Assembly: GCA_020152595.1 (NCBI GenBank)
Contig: JAIGNY010001912.1
Coordinates: forward strand, 1,244,501-1,308,500
From: Chiridota heheva
Lineage: Eukaryota; Echinodermata; Holothuroidea; Apodida; Chiridotidae
Direction: 5' to 3'
DNA length: 64,000 bases
Shown piece after piece: positions 1-11,088 of this stretch. The position numbers and the translations under genes are program-made. The notes beneath the pieces are model-generated. The model was not told the origin of the DNA, did not search any database, and saw only the letters and a program-made list of their open reading frames with translations. The stretch's first letter is position 1. Every line of letters starts with the position of its first letter.

Positions 1-3000
1 TAAGTGAAGAATGCAACCACATGCCTCAAGTAATGATCAGATGTATCAGCAATTAGAAATGAGTGTCATAACAAAGCCACTCCTTGCTAGACAATTCTGT
101 AACTTATTCTCATGTTTCAATCTAGCTCTCAGCAGCTAACAGATGATATTTTTCAGCCTACAGTATTTATGACTCTCAGTTATGAACTTTAACCATTTGT
201 ATCCCAAATTGGGTCCCCTCCTGGTACATCACTGTATCTGGTTCTCATTCTTCAGCATGGTCTGCAATTCATAAGAAACATCTTTTTCTAAACATACACA
301 TATTCATAAATGGAAAAAAAGCAAATTTCACTTAAACAGCTTATTGGTCAAGCACATTAAGTATTTAAATACTGAAGTATGCACGAAGAAAGAGTTTGAG
401 TATATTTTCATCCAGGCCTGAAATTCAAAGGGTAAATATATTAATATACATGGTAAATAAGCTATGTATGTGCAGGGATAAACACCTCTGTATGCAAATG
501 TATGTGCCAGCAAACCAAAGCACAGACTAAAATATGATCAATCTATTACAAAAAGCATACTTTTCTATTTACAAAGCTTTGTTTGTTTGTTTGTTTGATG
601 ATGGCTTAGCGGCACCATGACAGTGAGGGTCAAATTGTGCCTGAGAGGTTAGATCATTCCAGAGGTAGAAAGGAAAGAAAATAGGTGGAGATTGAGAGAA
701 ACACTGGAAGTAAAAGCCAGATAGCTGGGATCAAGAGAGGAAGTGCATGGGTGAAAAAAGGGGCAAAAGTAGATGGAGGGGTTGGGAGAGGAGGACTAAA
801 TATGGTTGTAGAGAGAAGCATGATGAAGGAGGAGGAGGAGATCATTTTATTCAGACGGTTTTTCTGGAAGAGCTCGGCTATTAAATTATGGGGAGCTAGG
901 GAAGCTCTGGGAAAGTTGTACAGGGGGCAAGCAAGGAGGATGTGGTGGACTGTGAGGGAGCAATGGCAATTGGTGCAGAGGGGTGGGAAGCCAATAATGA
1001 GGTGGGAATGAGTGAGGTGGGTGTGACCTATTCTAAGGCGGGTAATGTGGACGTTGTAGGCACGGGAGAGATTGTGGATGGTGGGTTTGATCAGAATGGT
1101 GGGTTGGATGAAATTTCAGGTTGGTGATGTGTTGTTTGTAGGAGAGCTTGGGGTCTAGGGTTAACCCAGGAACTTAGTGTGGTCAACTTTAGGGATGCGA
1201 TTGACATTGAGCATGAAGTTTGGATTGGGGTGGAGGTTGTTGAAATGACAGAATTGCATGCAGACTGTCTTGTCTTTGGAGAATTTAAAACCAGTTATTG
1301 TAACACCAGTCTTGCAGCTGGATGAGGCTGAGTTGGAGCCCATTTTTGAAAAGAGGAAAGCTAGGAGAGGAGTAGAAGACAGTGAAGTCCTCCACGTAGA
1401 TGGCACATTTAATGTTGGGGCCAAGGTTGTCCGCAATGTCGTTAATGCTCAGGTTAAAAAGAGTGGGGGAGAGGATGCTGCCTTGGGGAACGTCTTCTTC
1501 TTGGGGGTATGGGTTGGATAGGGTTTGGCCAATACGAACATGGAACTGCCTGGGTGAGAGGAAGTTTTGTATAAAGATGGAGAGGTGGTGTCTCAGGCAG
1601 ATAGTGTCAAGTTTGTGGGTAATGCCATATATCCAAGTAGTGTCAAAAGCTTTCTCGAGGTCAAAAAAAATGGCAATAAGGTGTTCCTTTCTACAAAGGA
1701 TCCACGAATAGCGGTGTCGAGCATAATTAACTGGTCCAGGGTATGACGATGTTTCCTGAAGCCGCTTTGGTGAGGGGAGAGGATTCTGTTGGTTTCAAGG
1801 AACCAGTTTAGCCTTTGATTAAAGATCCTTTCCATAACTTTACAGAGACAGCAGGTGAGGGCGATGGGCTGGTAGCTGGAGGGGTCAGTACTGTCCTTCC
1901 CTGGTTTGGGGAAGGGGTAATGATAGTTGTACTCCAGATAGGGAGAAAGGAGTGTGAGGACCAAATGTGGTTGAGGATGATGAGTAGGGTAGTGGTGCCT
2001 TGTCGAGGAAGTGTTTCAGGAACTGGTAGGGGATGTTATCTGGGCCCCTGGAGATACAGCCAGCATCATAAATGGGTTGGTTTAATTCAGAAAGGGTGAG
2101 AGAGGTGTTGTAGTTCTCGGTGTTGTTGGAGGGAAAGGTGATACTCCAGGCTTCATCGCGAGCTTTTTTGGCTTTGAAAGCATTGGGGTGGATGGCCAAG
2201 GACGAGATGTTGCTGAAAGAGACAGTGAGGTGGTTAGCATGTCCTTTTTCGCGGTGAGAAAATTACCATTCCAGGAGAGATGGGAGATTTGCCCATCCTG
2301 CCGTGGAAGCTGTTCTCCATTCTCCAAATCTTCTTAGTGGGGGTGTTGGTGGTGAGAGAAAAGATGGAAGTTGTTTTAAGTGTTGGTTTTACTGTCCTTG
2401 ATAGTGTGCCTGGCTTTGGCATAGCTGATGCGAAAGAGGTTGAGGATGGTCGGGTTAGTTTTAAAGTTCCTGAGGGCCCTTTTTCTGTTCTTGATGGCGG
2501 TTTTGCAGTCATCACTAAACCAGGGGTTGGGGGAGGGTGGTTAGGGGGTTTGGAGGTTTTGGGAATGGAGCAGGTGGCGGTGTTGATAAGAATGTTACTG
2601 AAGTTTGACATGGAATCTTCACCCTGGAGTAGATTGGGGAGAGGTGAGAGTCGCAGTTTCGAAAATGGACAAATCGGCCTTCTTCAGGTTCCAATTGGGG
2701 GTGTGGTCAGTTGGGGTTTGAAAATTGGAATAATGGTAATGGTCACTACTACAGAGATCAGCAGTGACTTTCCAGCTAAAATCAAGGAGGTTGGGGAAAC
2801 AGATAGACAGGTCACTACAGGTAGGGAGCCTGTGGCAGGGTGAAGGAAGGTCGGGAGTTAGTGTTGAGTAAGGAGAGGCTGTGCTGTGAGTGTTTTCGAT
2901 GAGCTTGCCTCTGGGGTAATGGCTTTGAAACAAATTATATAAGCAAGACCTGAAGAGTTGACATCGTTGATGAAAATCCTGATTTAATATGTGTTCTGAC

Positions 3001-3537
3001 ACTTTTTGAAGGCCACAAATGCATCTTCCCCTACTACCTAAGAGGACGTGAAAAATTGCATTTATTTTACAACAAACAAAGCTTGACTCTTTTCTGCAAA
3101 AAACCATGCTCAATGAAACAAACAAAATTAATGGATATATCATGCACAAAACAAGTTCAAGAGTATGGAAAAGATGCATTCCATATTCAAATGGCCTTGA
3201 ATTAAATCAAGTATTGACTCTTTACTATTGAGAATTCAAATTTAAGGCAATGGATCTAACACTTGTCATTGTCAGATTGCAACAACTCGAGTTCAATATT
3301 CAGAGTCATAAAGATTTGAGATGCATACTTTACAATGTATTCTCTTCTTTGATTGGAAATGATCACACATAAGTGTTCTTATAATGGGAATACAATATTC
3401 CAGCAAGCTAGAGCCATTTTGAGACTTTCAAGTATGGAGCATTACATCTTTCTCACTGCTGTGATTCATAGAACTCTCCTCAACCCCCTTTCCATGCCTT
3501 TGTTAAATAAAAGATAATGGCTCAAAAGTAAGCCTAC
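1..3537 (-). other. Partial WNK intron downstream of exon B
   Basis: Begins with the GTAGGC donor at 3532-3537 and runs off the window. Apart from the I-type retrotransposon at about 578-2930, I see nothing in 1-577 or 2931-3531: both are AT-rich and without a recognisable exon or RNA gene. The next WNK exon, which should continue the PF2-like domain after EM, was not found here. Confidence 0.7.
578..2930 (-). mobile_element. I-type non-LTR retrotransposon copy A (EN-RT remnant, internally deleted)
   Basis: On the minus strand the pieces run in the order endonuclease C-terminus (DLSICFP...SSDHYHY, near 2730-2860), linker, and reverse transcriptase (KPGKDSTDPSSYQPIAL near 1880; NRILSPHQSGFRKH near 1770). 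The 3' end is a (CAAA)n tail, seen as TTTG repeats at 578-597. The RT active site near 1387-1398 reads YVED instead of YxDD, and reading frames are broken several times. At about 1111 the sequence jumps from the RNase H region to the RT region, losing roughly 1.08 kb that copies C and D retain. It is 5'-truncated, near 2930. The EN-RT-RNase H order of the intact copies and the simple-repeat tail fit the I superfamily (I/Nimb/Ingi-like). Dead copy. Confidence 0.82.
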
Positions 3538-3748
3538 CATTTCAGCTGCGACCTCCTCCGGTACATCTGTGTTGAGGTTAAAGTCAAACTGCAAGGCCTC
3601 ATTATCTCGGTGCTTGTCTCTTCTCTTCTTGGGGTCTTCCACCCTCAGCTGAAGCTTGATGATTTCTGGATTGGCATCCTCAACCAGCTCCACCCGGAAC
3701 CCAGTGTCCTCAAAAAACTCATGCCTCAGAAGTTGCTGAATGGAAAAT
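3538..3748 (-). CDS. WNK: WNK kinase exon: end of kinase domain and start of PF2/OSR1-C-like domain
   Basis: This internal exon of 211 nt encodes 70 codons plus the last base of a split arginine codon. The first residues ([12 protein letters not shown]) match the last helix of the WNK kinase domain. The following [17 protein letters not shown] and [19 protein letters not shown] match the autoinhibitory PF2/OSR1-C-like domain, which binds RFxV-type peptides. WNK kinases phosphorylate OSR1/SPAK to control cation-chloride cotransport and cell volume. On the minus strand the acceptor is TTTTCACACAG|ATTTTCC. The donor is GAAATG|GTAGGC, so the exon ends in phase 0 after Met; reading past it gives unrelated sequence and a stop. 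The intron on the 5' side joins it to the exon at 62605-62693. The next exon downstream is not in the window. WNK assignment is from recognition of conserved residues; paralogue is not assigned. Confidence 0.93.
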
Positions 3749-3843
3749 CTGTGTGAAAATAAATACAAGAATTTCTGATTTGGACTTATGCAATCATATA
3801 TTCAACATAAATCACTGGAGCTATTACTCTAAAAGGACTTAAG

Positions 3844-3992
3844 CAGGGTCGTAATTCTCCTTTAAAAATGGGGAAGGGGACATGGGGCCATAATTTTCCG
3901 CCAAAAGGCAGGGGGGCAGTGTTTTTCAAAACCATATGTTTTTTTTTTGCTTTCTGATTCTGCTGAAAAGCGGGGCAGAAATTACAACCCTA
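3844..3992. mobile_element. Short hAT-like MITE (149 bp)
   Basis: Terminal inverted repeats AGGGTCGTAATT (left) and AATTACAACCCT (right) match at 11 of 12 positions. The flanks GACTTAAG (3836-3843) and GACTAAAG (3993-4000) look like an 8-bp target duplication with one mismatch, as expected of hAT elements. No coding capacity. It lies about 95 bp upstream, in transcript direction, of the exon B acceptor. Confidence 0.65.
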
Positions 3993-5967
3993 GACTAAAG
4001 GTTGCCAATAAATGCTTAAAAAAATAATATGAATGGGTATCACATTTGACACTGCTTTTAAGTCAACTTATAAACAAAGAAGAATCTTTATCATAAGTTC
4101 TGGAAGAGTAAACCCTTCCTAGTGAAGGGCTTTTCTTCACTAAGGAGGTTTGTCACCTCTGAGCTTCCTTCACTCCTTCCTGCTGTCTGAGGATCTAACT
4201 CCTTGAAAAGAGCGGGTTAAGGCAGAGTTAGTGTGCACATGGGTAAAAAGGTGATGGTGGATGTGTTACTTCCAGCTGCACCATTACTGGTAGTTAAGAG
4301 GGTAGGGGTATGGCCTTACTATAGTAATAGGTGAACAAGTGTTGTAGAAGATGTATCTATGATATGTATTATTCCAATAAGAGTAATATCTGTAAATGTT
4401 GCCTACAGATATGGAGTTGTATATCACAGAAACTCACACAGCCACTTACACTTGTTTAAATAAAATTCTGTTGCACTTATCTGTTAAGCATACCCAGCTG
4501 TTTGAAGCTCCCAAACTAAGAAAATACATTTCGAAAGGAATTTATGAGGAATGTTTGATTGTATGAAGTCACTTCTAGTCTGATACCATACATTTCTATA
4601 CAACTCTGTTAGAACATTAAGTTGGTTATCTCCTTTACACAATAAGATTTTCTGCTGATCGACTTCATCATTTTGCTCCTTTGATTGTACTCTTCATTAC
4701 ATCGGATGAAGGTGCTTGCCCATTTTACTTATCCCTTTTATGACATCAGATTCTTTAGGAAAAAAGGTGTCTTGAAATTTTCTTACAAGAATTTATACCC
4801 TGAGAAAAAGATCTTACACACTGCACCAAGGTAGATATTTTTCTATATTGTTGTGATTAAGGTTTTAAAAGCTTTACAGCGGGGATTCATAAAAGGCGGC
4901 CCGCGGGGCAGACAATCCAATCTGGCCCGTGAACAATACTCATTATAGAATGCATTGCATGCATGTAAGATCAATCCAACTGAGATCGGTAAAATTTGCA
5001 AAATACTCATTTTTCTATATTTTTTTTTCCTAGACAGATCAGCTCACCAAAACATCGCTGCTTATTAAATAAAATGTTATCTTTAATTCTGCTATAAATT
5101 GGGCTCACAGCTTGTCAAAAGGAAGGCGGATAAGGGAATCGCCGACATCTGGCGTGCATCCTTCTAATCACGCACGCTCTCAACTTGTTTGTATTCAGGG
5201 ATTGTTTTGACCGGTTTTGTTTGTCACATGATGTTGGTTTAGCCATGCGATTGGCCCACAGCCTAAAGCTGTTGTGCAATGTTGGCCCTTGGACAAATTT
5301 AAAGAAGCCTTGCTTTACAATATTCAGACATTTCATTTTATGGCAGCTTTAGACTTGTCAAGGACTTCATACATCTGTTTCATAAGCCATTTCCTACAAA
5401 TGTTTAAGGGAATGAAATCATTTCACAAGCACAATCACACACAAGTATAAATATGGGTAATATTCTTCAATGTGGCGTTTCCTTTCTTAAATTCTAAAGA
5501 AGAAAAAATAGTTAAAAATTAATTCGTTTCAAGTTATCACAAAAAAATTAGCTTGTCATGAATGCTTAACAGTTCTCAATCAAATACAACCCACAGATTC
5601 CCCTAGAAGACACAGGTGCTGGGGTCTTTAATTGATTGCTTACATCCGTTACAGATGCAATAATATACAAAGCCATCTTCAAGCTTAGTATATACTTAGG
5701 TGCTGACACCTAGATTTGATTTGATGACAAAATCGGCAAACAACAGGAAAATATTTAATTATTCGCTGTTAATGACTTCCTTTGACGAGACAGTCACCAA
5801 ATAAGACACTACACATCCGATGTTCATAAAAAACAATCTTACGCTGATGATATTCTAACCGACGGTTGAGGATGTGATAGAAAATTTGAACAAATTCATT
5901 AAAAAGTGAAGCTTGAGGTGACATTCTTCCCAAAGGCATACACATACACACAAACGTGTCTCAGTTT
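3993..5967. other. Intronic sequence, no gene recognised
   Basis: AT-rich. A short hairpin (arms CCTAGTGAAG and CTTCACTAAGG) lies at 4118-4145. A GC-rich patch near 4880-4935 (GGCGGCCCGCGGGGC, then TCTGGCCCGTG) resembles the termini of some hAT elements, but no matching second end was found. Nothing else stands out. Confidence 0.4.
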
Positions 5968-6447
5968 AGGTAGCACGAAACTAATAAGGTATCATTCCGC
6001 CATCCAAAAATGAGGACCCTCAGAGAAAAAGCTAATAAAAATATTTTTGAGAGGTCCCATGTCATGGGACAGGAAGCTAAAAACTTGAAACTTACAGAAA
6101 TGGTAGAGAAAGGATAGGTCTTGAGTATGCATATCCAAACTTGACGAGATTTTTTTCAGTAAAAGTTTCATGGGGAACTATTCTACCATAGACCCATACC
6201 AAAATTTGAGTGATTTGGCGAGGGTGTATAACACCTCTTCACTTCAGCCGAAAAAGAAAAAAAAAGGGGCCAAAACCTCTGGTGACCCCTATTGAAAGTA
6301 CACTCATCCAAGAGATATTAGATGGTATTTTTTGGAAAACATTACAAAAGATCCCAAATCTATAACATTCTGGTAGAAAAAGGACCCCAAACTTAGACTC
6401 TTTCATCATAGGCTTCAATGGGACAAATAATCAGTTCCGTGCTACCT
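5968..6447. mobile_element. MITE family AGGTAGCAC, copy 1 (480 bp)
   Basis: Begins AGGTAGCACGAAACT and ends AGTTCCGTGCTACCT, an imperfect terminal inverted repeat of about 15 bp. The whole element aligns along its length with 33313-33750, including the interior string CTGGTGACCCC. No ORF. No convincing target duplication, so the superfamily is left open. Confidence 0.75.
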
Positions 6448-6929
6448 GTACTCCTTGCTTCATGTGCCTTCCCTAACAATTAAGATGTGTATTTCATTGG
6501 TTCAAGAATATATTTGAATTTTGAATGAACATTTCCTTACTGTTCAGAAATGTACACATCTGAGATAATTACTATCAAAACAATTCCGCATGTTGACAAA
6601 ATTACAGGGATAAACAAAACACTTTCCAAAAGGATCTATAACGAATAAATGGTCATACTTTACAATAAAACAATATTTTCTCGTAAAACAGTCAATCTAT
6701 GATCAATCTTGCTGTGTTTGTAAACAGTCTATCAAAAATTACACCCTACAAATAACCATAAAAGTTACACCCTACAAATAACCATACATATATAACCAGA
6801 AAACCAAATGTTTTGAGGCTCCAACGTGTAATATGGATTACAATTTTTTTTAACCACTTGTATAATAAATCTAATAACGACAACAAAATAACTCACAGTA
6901 TTCAAAAGAATAGAATTTCACACTTACTT
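6448..6929. other. Intronic sequence with a short tandem duplication
   Basis: A segment containing TTACACCCTACAAATAACC occurs twice in tandem at about 6739-6786. Otherwise AT-rich sequence with nothing recognised. Confidence 0.5.
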
Positions 6930-9231
6930 AATTTCAACCATTTTTACACCATAAACTTGAACACACTTGCTAACAACATACTTATTCCAAATATAAAACA
7001 AAACAGACACATTAAGAAAATATGTGAATTTAAAGATTTTAAAATAAAGATGCGCCTACTCATTAATATGCATGATATCGCCACCAAAGTCTATAGGGCA
7101 CATCTGCAGTCAGTGGGTTATTTGTGTAACACTTATGATCAAAATCCCATGCATCATTCTTGAGATACTGTGTGTTTACAAGCTCTTTTCAACAAAATCA
7201 TGTTAAACCCTGGCCACTATGCATATTAATGAAATTTAACAATTTTGTGTCATGAACACGTACACACTAGCTAACAATATCATTAAACCAAATATAAAAC
7301 AAAACAGACATGTGGTTGTTAGAAGTATTTTCAGATTTCAACATTGCTTGTTTGTTTGTTGTTTGTTTGTTTGATGAGGGCTTAACTGAACAACGACAGC
7401 AAGGGCCTGAGAGGTTAGATCATTTCAGAGGTAGGAAGAAAAGAAAATAGGGGGAGATTAAGAGAAACACGGGAACTAAAAGCCAGAAAGCTGGAATCAA
7501 GAGAGGAAGTGCATGGGTGAAAAAAACAATGTAGAGAGAAGGGGGTGGGAGAGGACTAAATATGGTTGTAGAGGGAAGCATGATGAAGGAAGGAGATAAT
7601 TTTATCCGGAGGGTTTTTCTGGCAGAGCCCGGCTATTGAGTTGTGGGGAGCAAGGGAAGCTCAGGGAAAGTTGTACAGGGGGCAAGCAAGGAGAACTTGA
7701 TGAACTGTGAGGGTGCAATGGCAATTGTTGCAGAGGGGTTGAGGGAACCAATAAGATGCGAGTGAGTGAGGTGGGTGTGACCTATTCTAAGACGGGTAAT
7801 GTGAACGTTGTCAACACAGGAGAAGTTGTTGATGGTGGGTTTGATCGGAATGGTGGGTTGCATGATGTGGAGTTTGTTATCAATTTGGGAGCCGCATGAG
7901 GTTTCCTACCGGTCACGAACAAGGGGAGCAATAAGCGGTTCAATGTCAGAAAGAGTTTTGGGAAATGGAGTAGGGGGGAGGTCGAGGGCAAGCTTAGCTG
8001 CTGCATCAGCCCTGTCATTGCCAGAGATGCCAACATGGCTGGGTATCCAGAAAAAAAGAATACTTTTCCTGCAGAGGGTGGGCGAAAGGAGTTTATGGAG
8101 GAGATGAGATGTGGGGTTATCCCATTTAAAATTGAGTAAAGAAGGACAGCTTTAAGCCCTGCCTACTCATTAATTCATTAATAAGCATGACATCACCATA
8201 AACCAGAACCAAAAGGTTTTGTGGTTGCGATGCTTTTTTTTGTTCATAAGTTGATTGATTTGCAAGTTTTGTATTAACTGTCATGTCATTGCAAATCATG
8301 AAATATTTGTTCCATATTTATTCATAAGCAACACCCACCATACGATCAATAAAAGATTAGCATTTGTACAATAATTAACATTATCATAGCAAGTATGATG
8401 CAAAAACTGTTGCTCATTTATCTTATTTCAAGAATTTGTCAGTATGCTCTGCCTATTCTTTAATATGCATGACATCATTACAACATTAGAACATATGTAC
8501 AGACCATGACCCATGTGTGTACACATATAACATAAATCTGATATATCGTTTATGGTGTTTACATCATTTAAGACTTTCATATTAAGCCTCGCCTACCATG
8601 CATATTAATGACATCTGTTGATAACATAAGCATTTACACAATAACCACTATTAGGCCCAGTATAACGCAAAACGGACAAACAGTTGCTCATTTAATCACA
8701 TTTTCAAAAAATTTACTTTAAACCCTGTCCACTTTTTAATGTGCATAAAATCACGACCAAAAACAATAGGATTTATCTACAGACCATGGGCTACCTGTGT
8801 ACTAAATATGACATTAATCTATTTTACCATTCTTGAGATACTGTGCTTACAAGCTCTTTTCAGCAAAATCCTATTAAGCCCCGCCCACTATGCATATTAA
8901 TACAATTCTACGTTTTTACACAGTGAACATGCACACCAGCTAACATCATAACTATACCACATATGAAACAAAACAGACATGCAATTGTTAAAATATGAGC
9001 ATTTCAAGATTTTTACATTAGGCCTTGTTCACTCATTAATATGCTTGACATCACCGTCAAAAACAATAGGGCACATCTACGGACCATGGGTTATCTGTGT
9101 ACCAAATATGACATGAATCCAGTGTATTCTTCTTGAGATATCATGCTTTAATACGAGCTTGCGGTACATACATACATAAACACACTCCAGCATGACCACA
9201 TAGGTTTCTGATGCTATCGCATTGGAACCAA
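6930..9231. repeat. Degenerate ~295-bp tandem satellite block 1, split by a retrotransposon
   Basis: Two alternating half-units recur: one with ACTCATTAATATGCATGACATCA and one with CACTATGCATATTAATG, each near a 'CCCTGCCCAC' string. The landmark CAAAACAGACA is at about 7001 and 7300, and again at 8670 and 8968, giving a period near 298 bp. The block ends with TACATACATA and a GGTTTC...GGAACC motif near 9205-9231. It aligns with 34876-35817. The I-type copy B is inserted at 7347-8152 and separates two parts of the array. Confidence 0.75.
7347..8152 (-). mobile_element. I-type non-LTR retrotransposon copy B (3' fragment)
   Basis: Has the same 3' end as the other copies, with a TTTG-rich tail (minus strand CAAA) at 7347-7371. 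Translation fragments of the RNase H-domain C-terminus run through 7600-8030. It is 5'-truncated at about 8152, where the sequence returns to satellite (TTTAAGCCCTGCCTACTC). The insertion therefore post-dates the satellite block. Confidence 0.8.
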
Positions 9232-11084
9232 AAAGACTACAATACAATTTCAGAAAGAAAAAAAAAAAAAATGGGATCTGTTTCAACAATCTGCATCTGT
9301 AACAGTGCCTCTAAAAACAGATGAATAAAATGTTCTCAATGATCAACAGGCCTGTAACATACTTTCTGATATTTTTCTCTTATTTTGCATTATGTGCTGT
9401 GGATTGATTTAAAATTTCATGCTTCCCTTTAAGAAGAAATTGAATTACATAATAGCTGATTCTACAAAGAGCAGGTCAATAGCTAAAAAAGAAACTATTC
9501 TTTGCATGAACCTTACACTTTTACTGATCATCAAATACAAAATCTACAAACCAAGAAACAGCTTGAATATCTTGAAGAGAAAGCCAGGCAATGACCACAT
9601 ACTGTACCTATGTTCACTCAAGGACTACAACCAGACCTCACAAAAGGGGTATTTTAAGGCTTAGAAAGGGGTATTTTTCTTCAAATCCTTACAAATTAGG
9701 TCTGTTATATTCACTAGCAATTGTCATTATTGACAAAGACATTTCAAAGGGCTGCTAAAATCTTCCCTGGAATGTGAATTGGGCAAAATAAGAAGAAGCT
9801 TTCGGACTTGTGTAATAGGTTCTCCTGCCTGAGAGTGTTGAACAATCATGTAATCATCACAGGATATAAACTATAAACCAAACAAGCAAGGAGACAACTT
9901 TCAAATTGAAATTCACAATATGATTAGATTCTTGTTGTTTTGTAGTAAATGGATGAGGGGGAGGATGTTATTTTTTGTAAATGAGGTTAACTAATATCTG
10001 TAGTTATAAGAATTTTGAGTTATGATTGTGTTCACATTTACTGTAATATCAACTGCATTCTCTCAATTGTTATAGCATGAAACTTCTATGTTGTTAATCA
10101 ATAATCATGTGCTGTGTGAGTCATGGTCCGATGTCCCTGTTTACCAATAAAGTTGAAAGAGCTTTAAGTTGTAGGGGAAATGTTTTCAATTAATTTATGG
10201 GGCAATTACAATTTCTAAAATGAAAGGAAATATTCTGTAAAAATACTTATGCCATGGAGATTGAAGACTATCTTCATCATTGAGCATGATCATTTTTTTT
10301 TTTTTTTTTTTCCATTTTTACCGATAAGGATTTGTCATAATTTGAGATGTGTTTAGTTAGAGCCAGAGGTTAGGGCATTGTTAATTTTATCTGTCCATAC
10401 ATCTTACCAACATGAAGAAAACATTTCTTGATCTAAATATAATATGAAAGAAACTTCTTTTGGTTAACATATACCACAACCAAATCTACTCAAGATGAAC
10501 ATGCCATGTAGGTCTAATCTGATATTTTGAAGTCAAAATGAGTGTCGCTATTCAGCTTACAAGTAATGAAAATGAAGATCAACAAATACGATTTTGCTGA
10601 GGGGGAGTCAAATGGGAATGGGGTTGACATATCCTAGAAGGTATGTGGGAGGTGAGTGGTCACGAAGTGCAGTTTAAACAGAAAGTAAACTGCAGCAAGA
10701 GAAGAGACTTAAGGCACACAGATAAAACAAAAACTTCTTTATAATGTTTTACATTCTAATCTTTATCATAAATATCTGTTAATACCTCATTTGTCATTAA
10801 CTTCTGTAACATGAAATCATTCACATCCAATAGGCTGCACAATCTGGGCAAACCACAACCCCAAAATTAATTTAATTTGCCATTAATAAATCAAACCGCT
10901 TTCATAACAGATTACAGTCTATATTCTACTCCTGATACCCACCAGATATTGCAAATTTTCCAATTCAAATTAATAACAGTGTCAAACAGTCATACATATA
11001 ATTCTCTAAGACATCCTTATTTTCTCCTCCGGCAAAATACAAGGGAGTAAAAACTCTCTCCAACACATAACTGACTTATCTGCA
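9232..11084. other. Intronic sequence, no gene recognised
   Basis: AT-rich with a poly-T run near 10291-10312. The string GGGGTATTTT appears twice near 9646-9676. No exon, RNA gene or transposon end was recognised. Confidence 0.4.
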
Positions 11085-11088
11085 TTAA

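Noticed and set aside
4877..5340. Possible hAT element with GGCCCGCGG-type terminus
   Set aside because: Only one end is suggestive; no inverted partner, target duplication or transposase motif was found.
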